From Chloroflexota bacterium (lineage in GTDB: Bacteria > Chloroflexota > Anaerolineae > Aggregatilineales > Phototrophicaceae): 40,231 nt of DNA. Positions 27,483-34,867 of this stretch are shown one piece after another. Location: NCBI GenBank assembly GCA_026713245.1, contig JAPOOU010000088.1, positions 1 to 40,231 on the forward strand, in the 5' to 3' direction. A program made the position numbers and the translations under genes. A model generated the notes under the pieces. That model saw only the letters and a list, made by a program, of their open reading frames with translations. It was not told where the DNA came from and ran no database searches. Positions within the stretch are counted from its first letter, which is position 1. Each line of letters opens with the position of its first letter.

Positions 27483-27695
27483 ATGAGTTCCAAAGCAAAA
27501 ACAAGCAAGAACACGCCCAGCGCGCTTCAAGATTTCTTTATGCGTCTGGGCGTGCTCGGCGAGCTGCTTGCCTTTTTGTGGAAACGCAAATTGTATTGGA
27601 TGTTGCCGATGGTGATCACGCTCTTGGTCTTTGCTCTCGTGATCATGTTCGGCAGCGCGAGTCCTGCCGGCGTCTTCATCTATTCGCTGTTCTAG
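27483..27695 (+). CDS. DUF5989-type small membrane protein
   Basis: The 70-residue protein has a short polar N-terminus, the LGELLAFLWKRKLYWMLPM segment and one membrane helix ending GSASPAGVFIYSLF, the pattern I associate with DUF5989. AAGGAG lies 6 nt before the ATG at 27483; the frame is open further upstream but without a better start. Such proteins are commonly encoded next to carbamoyltransferases, as here, which suggests a membrane partner role; none has been defined that I know of. Confidence 0.8.
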   Translation: MSSKAKTSKNTPSALQDFFMRLGVLGELLAFLWKRKLYWMLPMVITLLVFALVIMFGSASPAGVFIYSLF

Positions 27696-27722
27696 GACAA
27701 TGCGCTTTGACACCCGCCGGGA

Positions 27723-28133
27723 TTGCATGATCGCGATGATGCCGTGGAACTAAAGACGATTGTACTGATAGCGCTCGTGGCGCTTGTTGCCTGGTTGGGC
27801 TGGCAAGTCCACCGGCGCTCATCCGAACAGCAACCGATCTATGGCGGCGCGCCAGCCGCCATCTTCAACTTCCTTTCGGGACTCTGCTTCGCCGCCATAC
27901 TGCCCGCGGTCTGCGCATCCGTCCTGGTCTTGCATCCGGATATGTTGGAAGTAGCCGGGGTCACGCTTAGCCCGATCATCGTGATCCTCGTGGGTCTGGC
28001 GCTGCTGAGCCTGCTCTTCTCGATCCTGTTCGCGCTTTTCGAGCGCCGCCCCCTGGAGCGCGCGCAACAAGAAACAGCCCTGCGCGACGCGCAAGGCTGG
28101 ACTGAACAGGATGCGAAAACTTCCGGGCTGTAA
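27723..28133 (+). CDS. Hypothetical three-helix membrane protein
   Basis: About 136 residues with membrane segments near 11-27, 46-70 and 80-107, and a charged C-terminal tail. No family recognised. The start is uncertain: the TTG at 27723 or the GTG at 27744 are possible and neither has a strong ribosome site. It follows the DUF5989 gene by 27 nt and converges on gyrB. Confidence 0.55.
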   Translation: MHDRDDAVELKTIVLIALVALVAWLGWQVHRRSSEQQPIYGGAPAAIFNFLSGLCFAAILPAVCASVLVLHPDMLEVAGVTLSPIIVILVGLALLSLLFSILFALFERRPLERAQQETALRDAQGWTEQDAKTSGL

Positions 28134-28153
28134 TCGCGAACTTTACTGATGAC

Positions 28154-30139
28154 CTAAATATCCAGGTTGCGGACCTGCCTGGCATGCGTCTGGATGAAGC
28201 GCCGGCGCGGCGGCACGCTGGCCCCCATCAGCATATCAAATACCTTGTCCGCATCGGCCGCGTCTTCAATCGTCACCTGCAGCAGCGTCCGCGTATCGGG
28301 ATCCATCGTGGTCTCCCACAGTTGATCCGGATTCATCTCGCCGAGACCCTTGTAGCGCTGAATGCTGACCTTGTCCTTGTTTTTGAAGTCCTTGATCGAC
28401 CGTTCCAACAATTGCGCGTCGTCCAGCCCGGCTTGCGGATAAACGTATTGCGCCTTTCTGCCGTTTTTCAATAGATAAATCGGCGGCTGAGCAATATAGA
28501 GATGCCCTTGCTGGATAATCTGCGGCATGTGCCGAAAGAAGAAAGTCAATAGCAATGTGCGTATGTGGCTGCCATCTACGTCCGCGTCTGTCATGATTAT
28601 CACGCGACCATAACGCAGCTTTTCAATCGTCATCTCGTCGTGGATGCCGGTGCCCAAAGCGGATATCAGAGACTTGATCTCGTTGTTGTCCAGTATCTTG
28701 TCGATACGGGCCCGTTCTGTGTTGAGTATCTTTCCGCGCAGCGGCAGAATCGCTTGAAAATGGCGATCACGGCCCTGCTTGGCGCTGCCGCCGGCCGAGT
28801 CACCCTCGACCAGGTAGATTTCGGCGCTGTCGCCGCGCTGCGAGCAATCAGCCAGCTTGCCCGGCAAGGTGCTGCTCTCCAGCAGGCTGGGACCGCTGCG
28901 CACCAAATCGCGCGCTTTCTTGGCCGCCTCGCGCGCGCGTTTGCTGGTCATGCACTTGTCAACGATCCGGCGCGCTTCGCGGCTATTGGTTTCCATAAAC
29001 TCGTTTAACGATTCAGTTACGACTTGCGAAACCGCGCCCTGCACCTCTGGATTCAGAAGCTTGACCTTTGTCTGGCTTTCAAATTGCGGATCCGGATGCT
29101 TGACGCTGACTATCGCGGTTAGTCCTTCCAGCGTGTCATTGCCGGAAAAGTTTCCATCCTTTTCTTTCAGCAATCCGGCTTTCCTGGCATAACGGTTGAT
29201 CACGCCCGTTACCGCCGACCGCAAGCCGGTGACATGGGTACCCCCGTCCGGCGTATTGATTGTGTTGGTAAAAGCGAGCTCCGTGGTAGTCGCTACGTCC
29301 GAGTATTGCATGGCGACTTCGACGCCGATCTTGTAGGGCGCGTCATTGCGATCCACAAATTCAATATCCCGATCTGCATGAATGATATTGTGGATAGCGC
29401 GACGGCTGCGATTCAAATAACGTACAAAGGAGCGCAAGCCACCGTCAAAATAGAACGTAACCTCGCGCGGAATGGGCTTGGCCCGTTCGTCGCGCAGCTT
29501 AATTGTCACCTGCCGAGTCACAAAAGCCATTTCCCGAAAACGTGTCATCAAGGTATTGAAGTTGAACGCGTTCTCTTCCATGACCGTGAAATCCGGCACG
29601 AAGGAAATCTTCGTACCAGTTTCCTCGCCAGCGCGGAGCTTCCGCAGCATTTCGACGCGGCTTGTGGTCAAGCCTTCCTGATAGGTCTGCTGCCAGACAT
29701 GGCCGTCTCGATATATGGTCGCGGTCAATTCAGCCGACAAGGCGTTCACAGCGGACACGCCGACGCCATGCAAACCGCCGCTGACGGTGTAAACCTCGTT
29801 GTCGAACTTTCCACCCGCGCCTATCACAGTCATAACAACCTCTAGCGCAGGTTTGCCGCTTTCGTGCATATCGACCGGAATGCCGACGCCGTTATCCAAG
29901 ATCGTCGCGCCGCCGTTCTCATGCAGTGTCACTTCAACTCGATCGCAGCGCCCGGCCAGGGCTTCGTCAATTGAGTTGTCAACGACCTCATAGATCAAGT
30001 GATGCAGTGCGCTCCCATCGGTGCCCCCAACATACATGCCCGGGCGCCTGCGAACATGCTCTCGCGGACTCAGCTGCTGGATATTCTTTGCGGTATAGTC
30101 ATTCTGCTGCTGTTCCACTATTTCCTTGTCTTTCGCCAT
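28154..30139 (-). CDS. gyrB: DNA gyrase subunit B
   Basis: ATPase subunit of the type II topoisomerase that introduces negative supercoils, partner of GyrA (not in the window). The 661-residue protein shows the GHKL ATPase (RRPGMYVGGTDGSALHHLIYEVVDNSIDEA, GLHGVGVSAVNALS), the transducer, the TOPRIM domain (EGDSAGGSAKQGRDR, DADVDGSHIRTLLLT) and the ending RQVRNLDI. The QRYKGLGEMNPDQLWETTMDP segment and ending favour GyrB over ParE. The frame is open to 30289, but I chose the ATG at 30139 with GGAG 6 nt upstream. Its promoter lies at 30261-30289, leaving a leader of about 115 nt. Confidence 0.93.
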   Translation of the reverse strand: MAKDKEIVEQQQNDYTAKNIQQLSPREHVRRRPGMYVGGTDGSALHHLIYEVVDNSIDEALAGRCDRVEVTLHENGGATILDNGVGIPVDMHESGKPALEVVMTVIGAGGKFDNEVYTVSGGLHGVGVSAVNALSAELTATIYRDGHVWQQTYQEGLTTSRVEMLRKLRAGEETGTKISFVPDFTVMEENAFNFNTLMTRFREMAFVTRQVTIKLRDERAKPIPREVTFYFDGGLRSFVRYLNRSRRAIHNIIHADRDIEFVDRNDAPYKIGVEVAMQYSDVATTTELAFTNTINTPDGGTHVTGLRSAVTGVINRYARKAGLLKEKDGNFSGNDTLEGLTAIVSVKHPDPQFESQTKVKLLNPEVQGAVSQVVTESLNEFMETNSREARRIVDKCMTSKRAREAAKKARDLVRSGPSLLESSTLPGKLADCSQRGDSAEIYLVEGDSAGGSAKQGRDRHFQAILPLRGKILNTERARIDKILDNNEIKSLISALGTGIHDEMTIEKLRYGRVIIMTDADVDGSHIRTLLLTFFFRHMPQIIQQGHLYIAQPPIYLLKNGRKAQYVYPQAGLDDAQLLERSIKDFKNKDKVSIQRYKGLGEMNPDQLWETTMDPDTRTLLQVTIEDAADADKVFDMLMGASVPPRRRFIQTHARQVRNLDI

Positions 30140-30260
30140 GGTGTCTCCTGCCAGCCAAACCGTAACCGACCAGGCTATCCTAAAGTCCTGATTCTCATCG
30201 AAAAACGCCAAGACATATACTGACTGTTTCCCGAATGAAGAACGATGATGCTCTACATTA

Positions 30261-30289
30261 ATTATACTAGACTGTAGAAGAAGGGACAA
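30261..30289 (-). promoter_or_regulatory. gyrB promoter
   Basis: Minus strand TTGTCC (30289-30284), a 17-nt spacer, and a perfect TATAAT (30266-30261). Transcription would start near 30254, about 115 nt before the gyrB ATG. Confidence 0.7.
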
Positions 30290-30321
30290 CGGGCGGGGCT
30301 GGCAATTCGAGCCCTACAGCA

Positions 30322-30350
30322 TTGACAGTTTTGGGGGCGACTCCTACAAT
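30322..30350 (+). promoter_or_regulatory. tRNA-Arg promoter
   Basis: TTGACA (30322-30327), a 17-nt spacer, TACAAT (30345-30350), ending 10 nt before the mature tRNA. It is divergent from the gyrB promoter. Confidence 0.75.
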
Positions 30351-30360
30351 TTCGCCAGTT

Positions 30361-30433
30361 GCCTCTGTAGCTCAGTGGACAGAGCGCCGGTCTTCTAAAC
30401 CGTTGGTCGCAGGTTCGAGTCCTGCCAGGGGCG
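30361..30433 (+). tRNA. tRNA-Arg (anticodon TCT)
   Basis: A 73-nt cloverleaf. Acceptor GCCTCTG pairs with CAGGGGC (one G-U); D-arm GCTC/GAGC; anticodon loop CTTCTAA with anticodon TCT, reading AGA/AGG; T-arm GCAGG-TTCGAGT-CCTGC; discriminator G. CCA is not encoded. One C-U mismatch closes the outer end of the anticodon stem. Confidence 0.93.
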
Positions 30434-30467
30434 TTCCACAACTCATAGAGCCGTTCACGCGACTGAT

Positions 30468-31787
30468 CTACGCAATAATGTCGCTGAATAACTGCTGGAT
30501 TTCGCCGGACAGCTTCGTCTTGGATGACTTGGCCCATTTCTCCAGCGACCGGTAGTGTGTAACTGCCTCGGCTCGACGTCCCAGCCGTACGTAAAGTCTC
30601 AATAGCTTCTTGTGGATCCCTTCATTCGCGTAGTCGGTGTCAAGCGCTCGCGCCAAGGTATGCAGCGCCAATTCGTGCTTCCCGTCCTGCGCCCAATACG
30701 CCGCGGTGTTTTCAAGCGCCTCGATATACGCAAACTGGAATGCCTCTCGCCGCTCGAGGATCCATTGATCGCTATGCCCTTGCAAAAACGGACCGCGGTA
30801 CAAATTGGCAACTCGCTGCCAAACCTCAAAGGGATCATCGGGCTCGCCGTATCGCCCAATCATGAGCGCTTCGATGAATTCGAACGCGTCAAAGTAAAAT
30901 GGCACATTCGGGTCGATACGGTAATAAGTTCCATCGTGCATCAGCGCGTCGATTCCCAATGCCTTGTGCAACCGACGTTTGGTAACATGGAAAACGTTGA
31001 CAGCCTGATCGATATCCAGCCCGGGCCAAAATGTCTCGCAGATTTCATTGCGCGTAACTACGGGCCGATCTAGCGTGAAAAACAACAGCAAGCGCGGTAA
31101 ATGCCCTTCCCATCGCTCAACCAGATGATCGCCCAGGAAAACGTATCCCGGGCCAAGCGATAGTACTTTGAGCTCGGCGCCTTCGGTATTTCGATTCTGA
31201 TAGAAATCCTCACGAACAAGCTGGTCATCGCGCAAGATAACGGCGTGCCCCTTCGCAATCATCGACAGCCACGGCATACGAGGCAAGGTACGCGTATTGA
31301 TAACGAGCTTACACCTCTCCGGCAAAAAATGAGACAGGCGTTCGATAAGACGCTGCACGTCATCGGCGCGGTCGGCGCGGTCAAACTCATCCAAAATAAG
31401 ATAATACTCGCCATCGTGCAGTTCACTCAGTTCACTTACAAAAGCGCGCAAGACATCGTCAAAGTATTTGTAAGGGTTCTTTAGAACCTTGCTTTGCAGC
31501 AAGTTGATATGACGGCCGAAAGTCGCATGCTGGCTCGACATACCGTCTGCGAAACTGGTCATAAAATTGAGTAAATTTATGTCGTCCAGATCGAAAGAAT
31601 AGTAGAAACTGCGAATGCCGGGATCACCTATTAGACAAGCAAGTAAGACATTCCGTAATCGGTTTGTAGGATGTAAAAGAACTATTTTCGCATCCGCCGC
31701 ATAACTGTTGAAAACTTCGAGCGCGGGTTGCACCCTGCCTTGTATGCTCATGATACCTGATCTCATTTGGTGAATATGCCTTGTCAT
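30468..31787 (-). CDS. AfsR/SARP-like regulator with STAND-type N-terminal domain
   Basis: Probable transcription factor. Residues about 20-220 resemble a MalT/STAND NTPase: a Walker B-like YYLILDEFDRAD and a sensor-like LVINTRTLPRMPWL. The expected P-loop position reads LLHPTNRLRNVLLA with no GxxGxGKT, so nucleotide binding is doubtful. Residues about 240-300 are an OmpR-type winged helix (RNEICETFWPGLDIDQAVNVFHVTKRRLHKALG), followed by a bacterial transcriptional activator (BTAD) repeat domain to 439. The ATG at 31787 has no ribosome site; an ATG at 31751 with AGG 5 nt upstream is an alternative. Targets are unknown. Confidence 0.8.
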   Translation of the reverse strand: MTRHIHQMRSGIMSIQGRVQPALEVFNSYAADAKIVLLHPTNRLRNVLLACLIGDPGIRSFYYSFDLDDINLLNFMTSFADGMSSQHATFGRHINLLQSKVLKNPYKYFDDVLRAFVSELSELHDGEYYLILDEFDRADRADDVQRLIERLSHFLPERCKLVINTRTLPRMPWLSMIAKGHAVILRDDQLVREDFYQNRNTEGAELKVLSLGPGYVFLGDHLVERWEGHLPRLLLFFTLDRPVVTRNEICETFWPGLDIDQAVNVFHVTKRRLHKALGIDALMHDGTYYRIDPNVPFYFDAFEFIEALMIGRYGEPDDPFEVWQRVANLYRGPFLQGHSDQWILERREAFQFAYIEALENTAAYWAQDGKHELALHTLARALDTDYANEGIHKKLLRLYVRLGRRAEAVTHYRSLEKWAKSSKTKLSGEIQQLFSDIIA

Positions 31788-32113
31788 TGTTATAGTGTAT
31801 CACAAACAATAATATGCTGACAGGCGACGATAATGGAAATTCATACTACCCTCAATCTATCTACAAGCCTTGCCCAACCGCAAGAATAATGTAGGGTTTC
31901 CGAATTCGCATCACTTGCGCTCTGCGCAATAAAAAGACCGCGCCACTGCTACATTTTCCCAACGCAGTTACGGCAAAAGTCGCTCAATGTGCAACGGAAT
32001 GTAATAATCCAGGCGCGGGTAAATTCTTGCAATTGCGACTTCACAACTGTGCCGGCTCTAGTTTCCTAACGCCGGTGATTTAGCAGGTGCGATTTAGTTC
32101 CGAAGACGACAAG
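31788..32113. other. Non-coding interval between the SARP-like gene and the acyl-CoA ligase
   Basis: About 326 nt, more AT-rich than its surroundings, with no supported ORF, repeat or hairpin. It should contain the promoter of the SARP-like gene; I could not assign -35/-10 boxes with confidence. Confidence 0.4.
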
Positions 32114-33856
32114 CTATCCGTCCGCTGCGGCGTCCAGTTGCGGCAATTCCCGCCTCAAGGTTTTTCCAACTGCGGTTTTGGGCAATTCGTCAATGAAGGC
32201 GATGCGTCGTGGAATCTCGTACTGCGTCAATTTGTCCGCAAGGAATTCTATGATATCCTCCGCTGTGGCATCCTGTTCCCCTTTTACTACGATCCAGGCT
32301 TTTAGCGCTTCCTGTCCCGTTCGCTCCGGATGCGGGATGGCGGCAACGCCGACTTCCAACACTGCGGGATGAGCGCTTATCGCCTTCTCCACCGTTGTTG
32401 GATATACATTGAAACCGCCTATCAGCGCCATATCCTTTTTTCGATCGACGATATAGAAATAGCCATCTTCGTCCATCCGCGCGATATCCCCGGTGTACAG
32501 CCAGCGCTTGCCGCCCTTCTCCTTAAGCACGTTTTGCGTCTCTTCCAGCATGCCGTGATAGCCAACCATCACATTGGGTCCGGCCATCACCAACTCTCCG
32601 ACTTCGCCAACCGGCATATCTGTCTCCCCGTCTTCAAGGCTGACAATTCGCATATCCATTTCCGGCAGCGGCAAGCCAATCGATCCGGGTCGGTTTTCCT
32701 TATAAATCGGGTTGACGTGAGTTGCAGTCGGCGCCTCGCTCATGCCAAAGCCCTCCAGTACCGAACCGCCCGAAAGTCGCTCGAACTCCTCTTTTGTAGC
32801 GAGCGGCAGCGGCGCGGATCCGCTCAAGCACAAGTGCAGCGAACTCAGGTCCACTTCTCCATTCTTAACCCTGGGATGGTTGTTGATCGCATTGTACAGA
32901 GCTGGAACGCCGGGGAACAACGTCGTGCGAAAAGTCTCGATATTGCCGAGCACATCATCAATGTCACGGGGATTCGGCGTCAGGACGATCTTGCAGCCCC
33001 TGTAGACGCTTGTGCTGACAACAACGACCAATCCATAGACATGGAAAAACGGAATGGCGCCCAGAAAGATCTCATCCTCGCTTGAGGTATCTAACAGATC
33101 CAATATGCCTTCCGTTTGCAGCATATTCGCCACCAACGCGCGATGTTTGGACATGGCCGCCTTGGGTACGCCGGTGGTCCCGCCGGTGTATTGGAAGATC
33201 GCCAGATCCTCCGGCCCAACAGCGACCGACGCCCTCTGGCCATCATATTCTCGCAAAAGATCCTGGAACCAGTGGTCGCCGGCCTCCAACTTGGCAACAA
33301 AGTGACCATCCTTCTTTTCCCTGGCGATGGTGAACAAAAACTTCGCCAAAGGCGGTAGATACTCCTTGACATTGGCGACGATGACTGTCTTTACTTTTGT
33401 TCGCGGCTGAACTTGTTTCACGAGACTATAAAAGAGAGTCATCGTCAGTACAAACTCGGCGTCGCAATCGTTGATCTGATGAGCCATCTTGTCCGCGGGA
33501 TAGGTCGGATTTGTCGCGGCGACTACGCCTCCGGCTTTGAGAATCGCATAAAAGCTAATCACAAAGGCGACCGAGTTCGGCATCACGATAGCGACGCGAT
33601 CGCTCTTTTTGAGTCCCTGATCGACCAGGGCGGCCGCCAAAGCATCCGAGGCGCGATCAAGTTCCGCATAGGTAAAGTTTTTGCTTACGCGCCCAATCAC
33701 GGGCAAGGCCGCAGGCGTAATCAATGCCGTGTTCTGCGGGATTCTCGCGCTGGTGTCCTTTAAGAACTGGTGCAATGGAACTTCCGGGAATTCAAGCCTT
33801 GTCGGCATTCCCACGTCATAGTTCTCGGTCCAGGGACGCTCGGCATAAGTGACCAT
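32114..33856 (-). CDS. fadD: Long-chain-fatty-acid-CoA ligase (FadD-type)
   Basis: Activates fatty acids to acyl-CoA via acyl-AMP. The 580-residue ANL enzyme has FQYTGGTTGVPKAAM (A3), EGFGMSEAPTATHVNP (A5), YTGDIARMD (A7), DRKKDMALIGGFNVYP (A8) and the Lys of AVGKTLRREL (A10). The frame is open to 33916, but the predicted promoter (33899-33927) puts transcription start near 33892. Of the remaining ATGs the one at 33856 has GGAG 9 nt upstream and matches family N-termini (MVTYAERPWTENYD). It is a paralogue of the ligase half of the fusion protein at 20.3-22.8 kb. Confidence 0.88.
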   Translation of the reverse strand: MVTYAERPWTENYDVGMPTRLEFPEVPLHQFLKDTSARIPQNTALITPAALPVIGRVSKNFTYAELDRASDALAAALVDQGLKKSDRVAIVMPNSVAFVISFYAILKAGGVVAATNPTYPADKMAHQINDCDAEFVLTMTLFYSLVKQVQPRTKVKTVIVANVKEYLPPLAKFLFTIAREKKDGHFVAKLEAGDHWFQDLLREYDGQRASVAVGPEDLAIFQYTGGTTGVPKAAMSKHRALVANMLQTEGILDLLDTSSEDEIFLGAIPFFHVYGLVVVVSTSVYRGCKIVLTPNPRDIDDVLGNIETFRTTLFPGVPALYNAINNHPRVKNGEVDLSSLHLCLSGSAPLPLATKEEFERLSGGSVLEGFGMSEAPTATHVNPIYKENRPGSIGLPLPEMDMRIVSLEDGETDMPVGEVGELVMAGPNVMVGYHGMLEETQNVLKEKGGKRWLYTGDIARMDEDGYFYIVDRKKDMALIGGFNVYPTTVEKAISAHPAVLEVGVAAIPHPERTGQEALKAWIVVKGEQDATAEDIIEFLADKLTQYEIPRRIAFIDELPKTAVGKTLRRELPQLDAAADG

Positions 33857-33898
33857 CAGAACTCGCTCCATTATCATATCTGAATAAGAATTCGCCAT

Positions 33899-33927
33899 AG
33901 TATAACATAGCTGCAAATTAATGGTAA
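33899..33927 (-). promoter_or_regulatory. Promoter of the fadD-type gene
   Basis: Minus strand TTACCA (33927-33922), a 17-nt spacer, TATACT (33904-33899). It rules out the longest upstream starts in the fadD frame. Confidence 0.55.
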
Positions 33928-34318
33928 AACTGCTGCATGCGGGGCATTTGCGCCAGATGTTTCTTCACCGCAGCAGTAGTCCCAAATTCGTCTTGCGAAA
34001 CTGCGCAACAGGAGATCGCGCAGGGGCGACACCCTCGTCCCCCGCCAAGAATCTCAGTAGAACCAACAAAGTAATGCAAAGTTTGCTAAAGAAACGATCC
34101 GTAGGGGCGACTTATCATGTCCCCCGAAACCACAAGTCGCAGCGGCGGCGGGCGACCACATTGGTCGCCGCTACAAGGCTCGCTTTCGTTGCGCGACTTA
34201 CTTGCACCTAAATCTGTGCCTCTGTTGCAAAAAACGCCAAACCGCAATTACAACTACCTCGAAATCCCTAGAGGCGACCGGCGGCCATTGTCGAAGGCGA
34301 TTTCGCGCCATCGTCGCG
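33928..34318. other. Non-coding interval with palindromic repeats
   Basis: About 390 nt between fadD and the thioesterase gene. It holds a perfect GGCGACC hairpin (34151-34169) and two imperfect GGGGCGAC...TCCCC palindromes near 34023 and 34113. No ORF is supported. Confidence 0.5.
34151..34169. repeat. GGCGACC-type palindromic hairpin 4
   Basis: GGCGACCA, CAT loop, TGGTCGCC: a perfect 8-bp stem with the same arms as the hairpin at 16223-16241. Confidence 0.7.
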
Positions 34319-34744
34319 CTATTCATCGTCTGATGGCTCCAGCCAGGCTGACCAAGCCGCGGGAAGCCGGGCGACCCGCCCGCCGCTGTCCAGGCAGACC
34401 AGCTTCAGCTTCGCCTTGAACAGACGCTGTCCTCCGAGCGCGTCAACGATCTCGCAGGCGAAGCTGACAGTGCGGCTCCTGTAGTCGGCAATCCAGGTCC
34501 GCACGGTTACTTCTTGGTCATAGCGCGCAGCCATTAGATACTTTGCTTCCAGTTCCCCGGCCGCCAGGAAATGCCCAGCGCGCTCAACGTCCGCGTAACT
34601 CAACCCCTGATCTCGAATATACGCGCTGCGCCCCTCTTCAAACCACAGCAAATAGGCGGCATGATGCACGATGCCCATCTTGTCCGTTTCGGCGTAACGG
34701 ACGTGGAAAGTGATTTCGCTTACAAAATGGTCGGCTGGGGCCAT
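34319..34744 (-). CDS. YbgC-type acyl-CoA thioesterase (hotdog fold)
   Basis: Hydrolyses acyl-CoA thioesters. The 141-residue single hotdog domain has the 4-hydroxybenzoyl-CoA thioesterase signature VRYAETDKMGIVHHAAYLLWFEEGR with the catalytic Asp in ETDKMG. The ATG at 34744 follows AGGGAAG closely; a TTG one codon upstream is also open. It lies upstream of the fadD-type ligase on the same strand but 460 nt away across repeats, so co-transcription is uncertain. Substrate range is not predictable. Confidence 0.86.
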   Translation of the reverse strand: MAPADHFVSEITFHVRYAETDKMGIVHHAAYLLWFEEGRSAYIRDQGLSYADVERAGHFLAAGELEAKYLMAARYDQEVTVRTWIADYRSRTVSFACEIVDALGGQRLFKAKLKLVCLDSGGRVARLPAAWSAWLEPSDDE

Positions 34745-34867
34745 CAACTTCCCTGTACACTTTCGTCAGACCGCATAGTCTACTGCTTGATGTCCGCGAC
34801 ACACAAGGATTGAATGCTGGCTTATTTGTGCGAAACTTGGTGTATTGGGCAAAAAAGAGGGACTGTG

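Noticed and set aside
28154..30139. parE (topoisomerase IV subunit B)
   Set aside because: Length, the QRYKGLGEMNPDQLWETTMDP segment and the RNLDI ending favour GyrB; a second type II enzyme elsewhere would be needed to revisit this.
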